Notes: generated from the letters alone by a model not told the origin. A DNA stretch of 64,000 nt from Mytilus edulis (GCF_963676685.1 NC_092354.1:14700746-14764745); one strand, 5' to 3'; shown: positions 1 through 12,366, counted from the first letter of the stretch. Numbers and translations are program-made.

Positions 1-3000
1 AGGTTTTATTTGATAGTTTATTTGATACTGATTCCAAAAATATATCATTCAATATACTTTTACATTAAATAAGTGCAAAATAGAGCTACTTTCGGTTTTC
101 ACCAGGTCACTTCCGGTTGGCTTTTCTATGGTCAAGTGGCTTGCAACGTAATGCAAACAGTTCCATGGTTTTATCATGTATACATATGAGGTTAAAGCAG
201 AGCTCAAATTCTAGAACATCAATTTTACCTATGACCTTGAGCTTAATTTGAAGGTCATAAACCAAGAGTTTCAATTCAAAAGACCATAGGTCCTAATTAT
301 ATATGATAAATAAGTTATATTACTATATGACCATTTTTTTAAATAAGAGGGAAGAAAACTCCAATTTATTGTAAGCGTACCCTTTCAACCAAAATTTATG
401 TGTTTCGACATAAAAGAATGTAGTAGATATATTATATGGTTTTTGAAATGAATTGAAAATAAGCCAAAATTAAAATTTGACCTTTGACCTTGACCTCTGA
501 CCTTGACCTAATTTCTTTATATTTGGATCAAGGATCTCAAATCAAAAGATCCTAGGTCACTACCACTTATGGTTTACAAGATAGAAATGCATATCACTTA
601 TAGCACATGCATAAGTGGAAGTAACTCTAATATTGAATAATAAAGGCAACAGTAGTATACCGCTGTTCAAAACTCATAAATCCATGGACAAAAAACAAAA
701 TCGGGATAACAAACTAAAACCGAGGGAAACGCATTAAATATAAGAGGAGAACAACGACATAACACTAAAATGTAACACACATAGACAAAATCCCACGAGA
801 ATAACAAATATAACATATATATAACATCAAAACCAAATACATGAATTTGGGATAGACAAGTACCGTGACACGTCTTATCGCAATGTGAATTTACACTCAA
901 AAATAAGAGAAAACAAACGACACAACGTTATAATGTAATACACACAGAAACGAACTATAATATAACAATGACCATATTCCTGACTTGGTACAGGGCATTT
1001 TTAAAGGAAAAAATTGTGGGTTGAACCTGGTTTTGTGGCATGCCAAACCTCGCACTTTTATGGTCATGAGTGTTTATATCGCTTCGGTTAAAATTAGACA
1101 AATCATGCAATGGATATAACAAGCAATTTTATAAAATAAATTTGTCGCTTTCTTTCTCGGTTACGGAGTAGATGCAGTCACAAGGAAAACAGTTTTCGGG
1201 GAAATCACTTCTACAAAGAAAATTGTTTGACTTAAACAAAAACCATGTATTTTAATATGAAAGTAGTAAAATACATGGTTTATTATGTCATTTCAATCGT
1301 AAAATGATAGCTTATTGTACTCTGATTCCAAAAATATATGGTTTCTTAACAATATTTGTTAAATGAGGGAGATAATTTGCTACTTCTGGTTTGAAAAATG
1401 TAACTTCCGATATTATTTGAATATCTATTGACACTGATTTCAACATTATCTGGTTCTTTATACTTTTATATTAATTAAGTACAAAAAATAGCTACTTCCG
1501 GTTTACACAAGGTCACTTCTGATTGTTTTTTCCAGGTTAAATGGTTTGATAATTATTGCCAAAAGTCTCATGGCTTTATCATATATACAAATGAAGTAAA
1601 AGCAAATGTTAAAATCTAGAATGTCAAATTGAGCTATGACCTTGAGATCAATTTCAAGGTCATAAGCCAAGGACCTCAAATCAAAAGACCATAGGTCTTG
1701 ATCATATTTGGTTAATGAGTTAGATCACCATACGCGTATTTTTAAATACAAGAGGGGAGTAAACTCCCTTTTACGTACAACATACCCTTGCAATCAAAAT
1801 GTATGTGTTACGACATGTCGCAACTTACAATTTAGTAAAAATAATTTGTCGATATCTTATACGGTTTTCGGAAATCAGTGAAAAATAGCCCAGTTCAAAA
1901 GTTAAAATATGACCTTGATCTTTGACCTTGACCTGATTTGTTTGGACCAAGGACTTCAAAAGATCCTAGGTCTCTATAAGTTAAGGTTTACAAGATAGAA
2001 ATGCATATCACTTATATCAAATGCATAAGGGTAAATAACTCGCATATGGAGTGTTCATATCGCTTCGGTCAAAATAGGACAAATCATGCACAGGATATAA
2101 CGAGCAATTTCATAAAATAAATTTGTCGCTTTCTTTGACAGTCACAAGGAAAACAGTGTATGGGGAGATAACTCTTACAAAGAAAACTGTTTGTCTTAGC
2201 AAGGTGAAATTTAAAAGCGCATAAACTAAACGATACAATATGAAAAATATCTAAGCGAAATATTGCGAAACAAATATTTATCGCAAAAACAAAATTAGGC
2301 GGGGAAAAAAATAATCAGAAGAAATACGATAGGTCTATCCATAGAAAAGTGTAAAGACCTAATAATAATAATTAAAAGCCAATTGTTCAGAGAACAATTG
2401 AAGGTCTTTCCACCACTAACAATATATGTTGATAGGAAAACATCAAAATTCAGTTCAAAAAGTTAGTTCCTATTGCTTCATGATGTATAAATATGAATTT
2501 AAAGCAAAGATTAAAATATAGAACGTCGAATCAACCAATGACCTTGACCTAAATTTCAAGTTCATAAACCAAGGACCTCAAACCAAGGTTATTGGTCTTT
2601 AATATGTTTTGTTAATGAGTTATATCACTTTTCGCATAGTTCTGAATATAAAATGGGCGAAAACTACCATTTATTTTCTACGCACCCTCTCAACCAATTT
2701 TAATATGTTATGACATGTCACAACTAACTATTAATTAAAAAGAATTTGTCAATATATGATAATATTTTTGAAAATAAGTCAAAATAAGTCAAAATCAAAA
2801 TTTAGAGTATGACCTTGACGTTTGACCTTGACCTTCTTTTCATTTTGTTTCACCTAGGACCTTAAATCAAAAGACCCTAGGTCTCTAATACTTATGGTTT
2901 ATAAGATAGAAATTCATATCCCTTATATCAAATGCATAAGGGGAAATAACTCTGATATGGAGTGTTCATATCGCTTTGGTAATAAAAGGACAAATCATGG

Positions 3001-3240
3001 GAAGGATATAACAAGCAATTTTATAAAATAAATTTGTCGCTTTCTTTTAAGGTTACAGAGGAGATGCAGTCACGAGAAAAACAGTGTTCGGGGAGGTAAC
3101 TAATACAAAGAAAATTGTTCAGCTTAAAATGGGTGAAAATAAAAAGCGCATAAACTGTATGATACTATATAACAAATATCTAAGCGACATCAAAATTTTA
3201 CGCGAAAACAAAATTAGGCGGAAGAAAAAAACATAATATT
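1..3240. repeat. degenerate ~0.9-1 kb tandem repeat, three copies
   Basis: Three successive copies of a ~0.9-1 kb unit can be aligned by eye. Landmarks are the block following TGACCTTGACC-type heptad motifs (near 480-620, 1905-2045 and 2810-2955) and the block starting TCGCTT(C/T)GGT and ending in a GGGGA run (1077-1205, 2055-2165, 2970-3095). The first copy is split by the dispersed repeat at 640-1060. Copies diverge by many substitutions and indels. No coding capacity was seen. TGACCTTGACC-rich repeats are familiar from mollusc genomes; the family name is unknown to me. Confidence 0.75.
640..1062 (+). repeat. dispersed repeat family A, near-complete copy
   Basis: Begins AATAAAGGCAACAGTAGTAT and runs to the block around 1050. 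The same start occurs at 51418-51560 inside the intron of the plus-strand HEPN gene, which shows it is dispersed. I recognise this sequence as very common in mussel genomic DNA (from memory). It interrupts the ~1 kb tandem repeat. It contains the CCTGACTTGGTACAGG core also seen in other dispersed families here. Short open frames within it (for example 667-900 minus) are not credible genes. Confidence 0.75.
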
Positions 3241-3244
3241 AACC

Positions 3245-3835
3245 AGAACAAATACGATAGGTCTTTCCACAGAAAAGTGAATTTAAGACCTAATAATTCG
3301 AACAAATACAATCGGTCTTTCCAAAGAAAAGTGGAAAGACCTGATAATCAGAACAAAAACAATAGGTCTTTCCGCAGAAAAGTGGAAAGACCTAATAATC
3401 AGAACGAACACAATAGGTCTTTCCACAGAAAAGTGGAAATACCTAATAATCAGAACAAATACAATAGGCCTTTCCACAGAAAAGTGGAAAGACCTGATAA
3501 TCAGAACAAATACAATCGGTCTTTCCACAGAAAAGTGGAAAGACCTGATAATCAGAACAAAAACAATCGGTATTTCCACAGAAAAGTGGAAAGACCTGAT
3601 AATCAGAACAAAAACAATCGGTCTTTCCACAGAAAAGTGGAAAGACCTGATAATCAGACAAAAACAATCGGTCTTTCCACAGAAGAGTGGAAAGACCTGA
3701 TAATCAGAACAAAAACAATCGGTCTTTCCACAGAAAAGTGGAAAGACCTAATAATCAGAACGAACACAATAGGTCTTTCACTGAAAAGCAGAAAGACCTA
3801 ATAATCAGAACGAACACAATAGGTCAGTATATTCA
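3245..3835. repeat. 51-bp hairpin satellite, about 11 copies
   Basis: A tandem array with a 51-bp period. Each monomer carries GGTCTTTCCAC, a 6-base loop, then GTGGAAAGACC, an 11-bp perfect stem, so the array is a row of hairpins. Since 51 is a multiple of three, long frames stay open on both strands (a 17-residue repeat containing RSFHRKVER on the plus strand and its shadow on the minus strand). The frame has no independent sign of being a gene. A single degenerate monomer lies at about 2311-2365 in the equivalent place of the preceding ~1 kb unit. Confidence 0.9.
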
Positions 3836-3839
3836 GTAT

Positions 3840-5310
3840 ACACCAGGCATATCGTTGCAAGGTGAATTTCAACAACACTTTGGCAGATCATGTCCTAACT
3901 TCTTATCATTCCATGGCTCACAAAAAAGCGATATGAAAAATTCAGGGTTAAACAGACTCCTCATAATACGGTTTATCTCTTTCATAAGATAAACCAATTT
4001 AATTAAAGAGAAATGATTACTGCAGCATTCGGATCCGGTTCTCGTTTTCCGCCAATCAACGTCACATGACTCGTCAGCATTACATTGCACTAGCCACTCT
4101 TGTAGCCAGATATGTAAAAGTTTCAAAAATGTAATCGTGAAAAATCATTGACATCCGCATATATCATATTCCAATATTTAAATATAAACATATCGAAGAG
4201 ACAAGGTAATTCTACAATAAAGGATTTTCATGTGAAAGGACCAGCAAATGACGAAATTAAAAGGTAAACCGAACTGTCACCACACGATCCGATGCCATCA
4301 ACACGAGGAACACTTAGGAGGAACACCTCCATGCAGCTTCTTTCGACATGTTTGGATGTGTAAAGATCATTGAACAATTCATTTAATGAACCTTCGCCAT
4401 AAAACTTATACAATGCACGAATGACAGACAGCTTCCAATTTGTAAGTCACAGTGGCTCATTGACCATGTTGACCGGTGATCAATTTAATGGCAGAACAAA
4501 ATCTTCACACCAGGAGCCCCCATTTTATAATTCCACACGGCACAAGATGCACAAGGAAAACACGATTCAAAAGAAGGAGAACCACTGATCCAAATGATTC
4601 CTTACCTGGTTCCAGCGGTTTGCAGATTTCGTCACACATTAATCTTGGTATGTTTAATTTATATAAAAAAAAGTTGATGTTTTGTGGCGTATAGTTATTC
4701 TAATTGATATTTATCTCATAATGAATAAGATTAATATGATAGTGATAAAGATGAGATTTACTGAAAGGATTATTTTATTATTATAATTTGATGTCATATA
4801 TTTAATTTGAATTTCACATAAGCAATATGATCGCACTCGGGTCTTTTTACTTGTCTCCGCTTTAATGTACAATATCTTATATAAACATGCAGTCATTTGG
4901 AAGACGCACCTAGCGCTATTACACACAAGATACACACGAGTGCAATAAGTGCAAATTCGTCAACCTTATCTCAATAACATTATACCACTAAGCATGCTAA
5001 GTATACACAATTATACACTATGTGTTAGATGGCTCAGCTGACGTGTAAATGAACTAAACTACTAGTATATGAGAGTTCGAAGACAAATGACAAATTTGTG
5101 GCGGATGACGCTATATATATAGCTTTAGAATAAATCCAATCAGAGTCGATGGGTTCGATTAAAGTATTTACACGTGCAAAATATTTGAACAGTCTTAAAT
5201 ATTTCCTAATACTGTTCGATACACTTTAATCGGCATTACTATAAATATAAAAGTACATGATAATTTATGCCTACAGTTTTCTCGTTTGACTTGTTTAAAA
5301 ATGTTTTATT
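3840..5310. other. no recognisable gene; slightly GC-richer patch
   Basis: Non-repetitive as far as can be seen. Base composition is a little richer in GC at 4020-4650, with short open frames on both strands (minus 3869-4126 and 4228-4413, plus 4476-4694) that match nothing I know. A possible splice donor (CTTG|GTATGTT) lies near 4648. A decayed or very short exon is possible but unsupported. Confidence 0.35.
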
Positions 5311-5314
5311 ATTC

Positions 5315-5880
5315 TTTTGGGGTTTTCCATTACTCACTAATGCGGTTTTGGCTATGCTCATTGTTGAAGGCAGTACAATGACTTATTGTTATTTAATTAT
5401 GCAGTATGGGCCCTGCTCATTATTGAAGGCAGTAAAGTGACTTATTTATATTCCTGCGGCATGGGCTCTGCTCATTGTTGAAGGCAGTAAAAAGATTTGT
5501 TTTTAATACGGTATTGGCCCTGCTCATTGTTGAAGGCAGTAAAAAGACTTATTGTTGTTAATGCGGTATGGGTCCTGCTCATTGTTGTAGGCAGTAAAGT
5601 GACTTATTTATATTCCTGCGGCATGGGCTCTGCTCATTGTTGAAGGCAGTAAAAATATTTGTTTTTAATACGGTATTGGCCCTGCTCATTGTTGAAGGCA
5701 GTAAAAAGACTTATTGTTGTTAATGCGGTATGGGTCCTGCTCATTGTTGTAGGCAGTAAAGTGACTTATTTATATTCCTGCGGCATGGGCTCTGCTCATT
5801 GTTGAAGGCAGTAAAAAGATTTGTTTTTAATACGGTATGGGCCCTGCTCATTGTTGAAGGCAGTACGATGACTTATTATA
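5315..5880 (+). repeat. 54-bp tandem repeat in 162-bp higher-order units
   Basis: Monomers of ~54 bp contain CTGCTCATTGTTGAAGGCAGTA. Three distinguishable monomers form a higher-order unit: ATGGGCTCTGCTC recurs at 5461, 5623 and 5785, exactly 162 bp apart. The monomer resembles the segment GCGGTATGGG...TGCTCATTGTTGAAGGC of dispersed family D (compare 63855-63890), so the array looks like a local expansion of a fragment of that repeat. The frame crossing it has no coding support. Confidence 0.85.
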
Positions 5881-5884
5881 ATGA

Positions 5885-7867
5885 TATCTTTGCCTTTTGG
5901 TCTACTGTGAAGAGTTGTCTCATTGATTCATACCAATTCTTAGTTACTCAGTTACATATATATATATATATAATTATACTTTTCAATTTGCGTTTCTATT
6001 CTTGTTAGCTTGCTGGCTTTAATTTATGCATGTTTCACTTCGCCTAGCTATTAACATTATGCATGTGTTCTTGTGCAATATGCTTATAATTTGATTTTTG
6101 CATTAAATATCAAGCCAGTTGAACTTGAGAGAGCTACAGAACTCATGTTTACGTTGTTGAAACATACATATCATGCCCGACCCTAAATTGTCTGACTTGT
6201 GCAAATAGAGTTAATATAGTTTTACAAGCAAATATAGTTATACAAGCAAAGCTGAGTTGATATTTTCAACCTCAACATTGATCTGTTATTACTATTGGTA
6301 TAGGTTATTCAGGTAGCTCACTAAAGCTCATGGCTAGGACTATTAGTTTACCAACAAGTCAACTTAGAGCTAATAAGGGAATTATGTGCACTTTTGACAC
6401 AATTATCAAATTACTTTGTAAACTCACGAAGCAGCAGACAGAGCATGGCACACAATATCCTCTATATTGTTATTGTATATATTATACATGTATTGTTTAT
6501 AATATTTTGATTGTCCTTATCATCTTACACGGATATATGTGAACATTGAGGAAACCTTTGGATTTTACCATCACATTTCTTTTACATGTATCACATGTCA
6601 GCACGAACTATGGGCTTTCCCACAACTATTTTTAGAGACAAAACAAATATATTTGGTATGTACTTTTTCAGACTTTTTCAGACAAACACGCATATTATGC
6701 AGATGGGAGACTCCATGAATTTTTATATTAATTTCAAATACTGTTGATCTATTTCCTTCTTTTAAAAGGAACATTTAGAATTCTTATTTATATACAGAGC
6801 TGATGGACGCACTCTTTTTAATTCTAGTCGGAATTAATCAACTATGCATCTATACACACCCGAATGGAATTTCATTCTAGCACCTAGTTCTTTTAGGTCA
6901 CAAATATATTCGACGTAAAACTATTTAAGTTTGAACTTTCCAAAAAGCTGCACAGACTGCTAAGCTGTATCCGAATTTTAAGTTTTTCTAGGAATGCATG
7001 TGTCTGCCGACTTAGTACAGGAAGTGTGCTTCTTTCTATATCTATTGATTGATTGATTATATTTTTTAAAGTGTACGTTATACACCCTTGTTTTTAAAAT
7101 ATTGGTCACGTTACTTGTTGGAAATAAAAATATATACAAATGTACTCGACTTCGAAGGGGTGCATAGAATAGCATAAATTATATATACAGGTAATGTATT
7201 TTCGTAAACTTTGTAGAGGATAATAAAATTGAGAATGGAAAACTAATATTAGTGCGTATTACAGATTAAAAAAGCAATTAGGTAGATTCATGGTACCGTA
7301 TACCACCATCTGGCATTGTGCTTTTGCAGTGACCAATCAGTCTAGGTGTTACCCAAATCTCGGAATTAGTACACAGATGTTCAATTCTATTGATAAGAAT
7401 GTTTATCTCTATGAAGAAAACTTCCTGATTTATCGCATTATACATTTAAAAGTATTTTAACAAGTACAAACACACAAGCTTTAGAATAAATTTGTCTAAC
7501 TAAGCCAGTTAAGGCGAGATAACTCTTTTAGTAAACACTGATAATTCATGAGCGGTTTATCAGTGGATGAATAACTACTAAAATATTGCGTTTTTATGAT
7601 GATTTAAATATACATACATGTATAACATGAATAATACATCAAAAGAAGTGACAGGGTCCACAACAAATCTTGCTGAGGGAATATCATGGAAGGATAACAG
7701 CCCCATGATAACAAAACTATTACAAAGAGAAAATATGATTGTCCAAGATTCAAACATATTAACCAAGACTAATGCCTTCTTAGCTAGTTCACTTAAATGG
7801 ACCTTTAGGTTGTGGAAAGGGGGGGGATTTTGATGAGTGTGTATAGACACACTCAAGTGGCAAGATT
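5885..7867. other. AT-rich sequence, nothing recognised
   Basis: No gene, RNA or repeat was identified apart from a short TA-dinucleotide run near 5957-5972. The open frames are short and AT-driven. Confidence 0.5.
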
Positions 7868-8151
7868 AAGGGGTTATGATCGTTTCCCGTAATTGTACGT
7901 CGGATCATATTAGGTTTTTACTTTCCTGCGGTACCGCAGGAAGTTCTGTTGAGACCATCTCATGTCTACCCTGAGTGGCCGGTTCTGAATTGGTACCAGT
8001 TCGAGCTTGACTGTTTTATGATACATAGTATGGCCTATGTATTCAGCGTGCATATAGAGTTTTCTGATATAGAAACTGTTAATCTTTACTCCCCTGAAAC
8101 CAGGGGGTGATGCGAATAAGACCCGACGTATTTAGGGATCATAACCCTCGT
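7868..8151. mobile_element. possible small inverted-repeat element with perfect 20-bp palindrome
   Basis: The left end AGGGGTTATGATC (about 7870) is matched in inverted orientation by GATCATAACCCT near 8138-8150, giving ~12-bp terminal inverted repeats around a ~280-bp segment. Inside, 7923-7942 is a perfect palindrome, TTCCTGCGGTACCGCAGGAA. The segment is GC-richer than its surroundings. No target duplication was clear, so calling it a MITE is an inference. Confidence 0.4.
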
Positions 8152-8595
8152 TCTCTTTAGGCTGAACTTTGAGGAACTTGAGCATCCATTGCTACCAATG
8201 GTGCACAGATTTGTTAGTTAAATCAATCATGTCGGCATTCTGTAATCATGTCAGACCTCGTCATTCTAAGTGAACTGTGGCCGTTATTTCCACATTAGTT
8301 ATTTGTTTGTTATGTTTTTGCCTGAAACTTGATTCTTTGATTAAATTAATGAATTAATTGATTTACTTAATTTTTAATAATTTAGATAGACCCGGTCAAA
8401 CTGAAAGCTGTAAGTTAGCTTTGTTATTTCGTACATTTGGTATATACTAAATAATGTGTTTTCACATGTTATGTTATTTTTGGGGGTGTAATTTATGTAG
8501 AATGGTACGTCAGTCTCTACTCAGAAAACGTTTCATTCTGATTAATTTGCGATAACCTTCCTTTCACAGTAGTACCACTGTAGGAGTTTAACATG
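8152..8595. other. presumed intron of minus-strand HEPN gene
   Basis: AT-rich, with no recognised element. It lies immediately downstream, on the minus strand, of a conserved splice donor at 8627, so it should be intron 2 of that gene if the gene is intact beyond the window. No NTPase or ankyrin exon was found between here and base 1. Confidence 0.4.
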
Positions 8596-8627
8596 TTATT
8601 CATGAGTGGATATACCATCATCCCTAC

Positions 8628-9210
8628 CTTTATTCAAGAGATTGTCAAGACGTTTTTCAGTTTCTTCATCCATGCAACATTTCTCTAAATTCTTAAACTT
8701 TTGTAAAAATTCTCCATTTAATTTTCCTAAGTAAATTTCCAATCGAATTGCAATGGCTTTGAAAGTGGTAAAATAATCAGTAAGATCAGAATCCGATACT
8801 TGCGCATTCCCTCTATGAAGTATCTCATTTCTGGTCCTTCTGATTCGTTCAATATCATCACCGGGTAATATTTCGTTGGCTGCAGGAGGAGTGTGAAAAT
8901 CCCATCCATTAGTGGGAGGAGGAACTAAGTTTAAATTTCTGACAAGTTTATAAATCAATGGAATGTCAAAGTTTACATAACCATTTGTACGTACATTGTT
9001 GATCATTGACCATTCATCTGCTCGCAAATTACGGTTTAGATACCCATTGCTTATTACGTCACTATATAATATATGTTGTGGTTCTTTTATAGCGATAATA
9101 TCCTGTAACATGTCTGGAAAGACTTGTTGTGCAGCATGACCAATTCTTGCATAGTTTGTCATTAATGAACCACTGTTGGATACAGAAGGAATTGTTCCTA
9201 GTCCGGACAT
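8628..9210 (-). CDS. DZIP3-type HEPN domain, first coding exon (partial gene)
   Basis: Encodes 194 complete codons plus one base. I read this as the DZIP3-like HEPN domain that opens many bivalve STAND receptors. The protein starts MSGLGTIPSV, and residues 127-132 are RNEILH, matching the RX4-6H motif of HEPN ribonucleases with the polar residue after R. It closely matches the plus-strand exon at 50615-51272, including the start, but lacks 25 codons near the end: MDEETE joins directly to KRLDNL. The exon ends at AATAAAG|GTAGGG on the minus strand, the same phase-1 donor as in the other copy; reading on past it reaches a stop at 8596. No downstream exon was found in the window, so the gene may continue before base 1, be an orphan exon or be decayed. 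A role in innate immunity or RNA cleavage is inferred from the family only. Confidence 0.75.
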
Positions 9211-9257
9211 GATTTTAGTATAAAATTTGTCAGGGCGAATTCTGCCACATAATTACT
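9211..9257 (-). promoter_or_regulatory. splice acceptor and 45-nt leader before the HEPN start codon
   Basis: On the minus strand a pyrimidine-rich tract ends in TTTTTACAG (AG at 9257-9256), leaving exactly 45 nt before the ATG. The plus-strand copy has the same arrangement with the same 45-nt spacing, and the leader sequences align. This implies a non-coding first exon further upstream on the minus strand. Confidence 0.65.
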
Positions 9258-9390
9258 GTAAAAACAAAACATGTGCCTCATTAAATTAGTAATGTTATCA
9301 TAATAACAAGTTAATAACAATAATAATATTTAATATGCAATTGTACCTATAATTATTGTTTTCATCATTATCATTATTGTTATTATCATT

Positions 9391-9590
<200 letters not shown>

Positions 9591-9756
9591 TTATTATTGT
9601 TATAAGTAGTGGTAGTTTTTCTTTCATTATCATTTGTATTTTTGTTGTTTTCTGTAATGCAATAGTTGTTATTAAGAGTTTTGAAAAGCAATATTGTTGT
9701 AGTGGTACATGTATGTGAAAATGAGTGACCCTGCACTGTCTCCCTTGCTTTTTAAC

Positions 9757-11481
9757 CAGGCATGGGGTAATCGTAATCGGTAGTCGTAATCAGCTGTAAT
9801 CAATTATATTTTGCAGTATAATTCAATGTAATCAGTAATTATGCCATTTCTGATTACATGTAATTGAAATGTTATCGATTATATTGTACAAAACAGGTGT
9901 AATCATGATTACTTTTACATGACTTCAAGATTTCATCCTATGGTTAATTGCTGATAACAAATCTTGTATATATGAAAATAGCTTTTGATAGACAATATAA
10001 AATCAAGAAAAATGAAAAGTGTGAATGAAAAATTATGAAACTTGAATTCGTTATGATGGATCATTGTTTAATGTGATAAATCGTATTATCTATAGATCAA
10101 GTTTATATATAACCAAGTTGGGTATGTATCTAGTGAAAATGTGTGTTTTATTTTGTTAACAGTTTATTAAAAGAATGTACCTTTCCAAATGTTTCGGTGT
10201 GAGATTGAGTTCTAGTGATACAAGAATATGCCTAGAAAGCATTTTGTATTCCATGATTGAACACTTCTGATATTAATTCCAATTTTATATAAGTGTGCCC
10301 AATATTCTGATATAGCTACATTTAAATTCAATAGCAGAAAACATTTAGTTCCAATTTGACTTTGATGGTTGACATAAATGAGCCTACTTAAACTCAAAAG
10401 AAACGAGTGACAACTGAAAAATAATGTTTATCCAATTCTTGGACCAATGTATGCATCATTTAATCATCCATTTGTTTTCTCTCTGTCTGTTATAAAATAA
10501 CAAATATGGCAGCTCATTAATTGCCGTGTTTTGAAGCCGAAGTTTACCGATTGTCACCTTATAGTAACAAATCAACAAAGAAGCATGTATATTGAGCACG
10601 TGTATAATATATACAATCAGATAATAGGTTATTTTAATGACAGATCCAAGCTTATTGAACTGAATTTTAATGTGCGTATTGTTATTCTTTTACTTTTCTA
10701 CATTGGCTAGAGGTATAGGGGGAGGGTTGAGATCTCATAAACATGTTTAACCCCGCCGCAATTTTGCGCCTGTCCCAAGTCAGGAGCCTCTGGCCTTTGT
10801 TAGTCTTGTATGATTTTAAATTTTAGTTTCTTGTGTATAATTCGGAGTTTAGTATGACGTCCATTATCACTGTACTATTATGCATATTTTAGGGGCCAGC
10901 TGAAGGACACCTACGGGTGCGGGAATCCTCGCTACATTGAAGACCCATTGGTTGCCTTCGACTGTTGTTTGCTCTATGGTCGGGTGGTTGTCGCTTTGAC
11001 ATATTCACCATTTCCTTTCTCAATTTTATTATTGCAATCTGCGGATTTTAACTAAAAAATATTCTTAATTATTTTTTCATTATTTATTCAGGTTTTTTTT
11101 GTTTTTTATGGCAGTTTGCTGAAATTTGTTGAAAAACAATGTTATATCTTCTACATAGAGAAAGGACACTTGTCTATGCTACAATTGATACATATTACAC
11201 TGTTTCCTGTCTTATTCTTTTAAATAAGATGAATAAATTAAGGCTTTACAAAAATCACCAAAATTAGCTTAAAAAAGTGAATATAAGAAATTCTTTGATA
11301 TTGCAATATACAATGTAATCATAAGTAATCCAAAGCAATTATGATTACTCTAAAGAAAAGTAATCTAATTTAATTTGAAATAAGGTGTAATTGTAATGTA
11401 ATCGATACATTTTGTCAGCAAAGTAATTGTAATTTAATGGATTACATTTTAAAGTAATCAACCCCATCATGCCCATGCCTG
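9757..11481. mobile_element. non-autonomous hAT-like DNA transposon
   Basis: The ends are CAGGCATGGG at 9757 and its inverted copy ending at 11481 (10-bp TIR). They are flanked by TTTTTAAC (9749-9756) and TCTTTAAC (11482-11489), 7 of 8 bases alike, as expected for an 8-bp hAT target duplication. Both ends carry many copies of a GTAAT/ATTAC subterminal motif, also typical of hAT elements. The interior encodes no transposase, and part of it is a nested dispersed repeat (10640-11035). Placement in the superfamily rests on TIR type and duplication length only. Confidence 0.75.
10640..11035 (-). repeat. dispersed repeat family B, long copy nested in the hAT-like element
   Basis: Minus-orientation copy of a family that I recognise as ubiquitous in mussel DNA. 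On the plus strand it reads from GTGCGTATTGTTATTC through CATGTTTAACCCCGCCGC and GTCCCAAGTCAGGAGCC to TTTCTCAATTTTATT. Fragments recur at 14350-14405, 17925-18115 and 32625-32830. It carries the CCTGACTTGGGACAGG core in inverse. Confidence 0.75.
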
Positions 11482-11489
11482 TCTTTAAC

Positions 11490-12366
11490 ATTCCTAGACT
11501 GAACAATTAAATCATCTTTTGGATGCTTATTATAAACTTTCATCATTAGTAGAGTCTTAAGTTGATAAATTAAAATAAAATACATTATGTATAAAAAAAA
11601 CAAATATATTTCATCTACACACGCTATACACATTTATTGTATTTCTATATCAAGGTAACACTAGGACTGTTGAATTTATACATCTCGATTCAAATGTGGT
11701 CGAGTGTATAAAGAAATGTACCCGACCGTTTTTGAAACGGTATGGTAATCTATAGGTAAATCCCCATGATTATGAAATATTTAATTCTAAAAATAACCAC
11801 AGGACTTTTAAATAAAAGACTTATATAAATACACGTCATCAAATCGATATAGATAGGTGAGATGTAACATGTAACAAAACTTAACTTTGCACACAATTCT
11901 TATTTAATTGTACAGAAACATCGTAGTTATTCTCGTTATTTTTCAATGCAAGCAATTAATATAAAACTTTATTGAACGGCCACATTGAAGAAAAACTCCG
12001 TTTCGAAAGTTTACTTTACTTTGAATTAAATTACACAGCTTCTGGCTAACCTATAAGTAATAAAAAAAAAACATTTCCACAAATAAGTTTAAGTTTAAAT
12101 TTTGTGTATTAGTATATCAGGGTTGAAATATTTTATACACCAAAAAAATAGTAGTGTACCAACTCAGGTATATAAAAATCTTTATATGGTGAAAATTAAT
12201 TAAAATTCTTCTGTGAAAATGCATTGCATATCAACAGAAATGAATCGCTCTAGAGTGAAAATGAAATTTTGATATCATTAGTCAATAGTAAACATGAATC
12301 CTGTATAGGAAAAATGTGTAACGTACAACTATTTATTTTATAGTATGAATAACAATGGATGAAAAA
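11490..12366. other. AT-rich sequence, nothing recognised
   Basis: No gene or repeat family identified. The open frames here are short and lack coding character. Confidence 0.5.

Noticed and set aside
3277-3801. 174-codon frame with 17-residue repeats
   Set aside because: It is the 51-bp hairpin satellite read in one frame; the opposite strand is open as well, and there are no other gene features.
3245-3835. CRISPR-like array
   Set aside because: Regular short repeats with hairpins, but the spacers are also repeated, and the context is eukaryotic.
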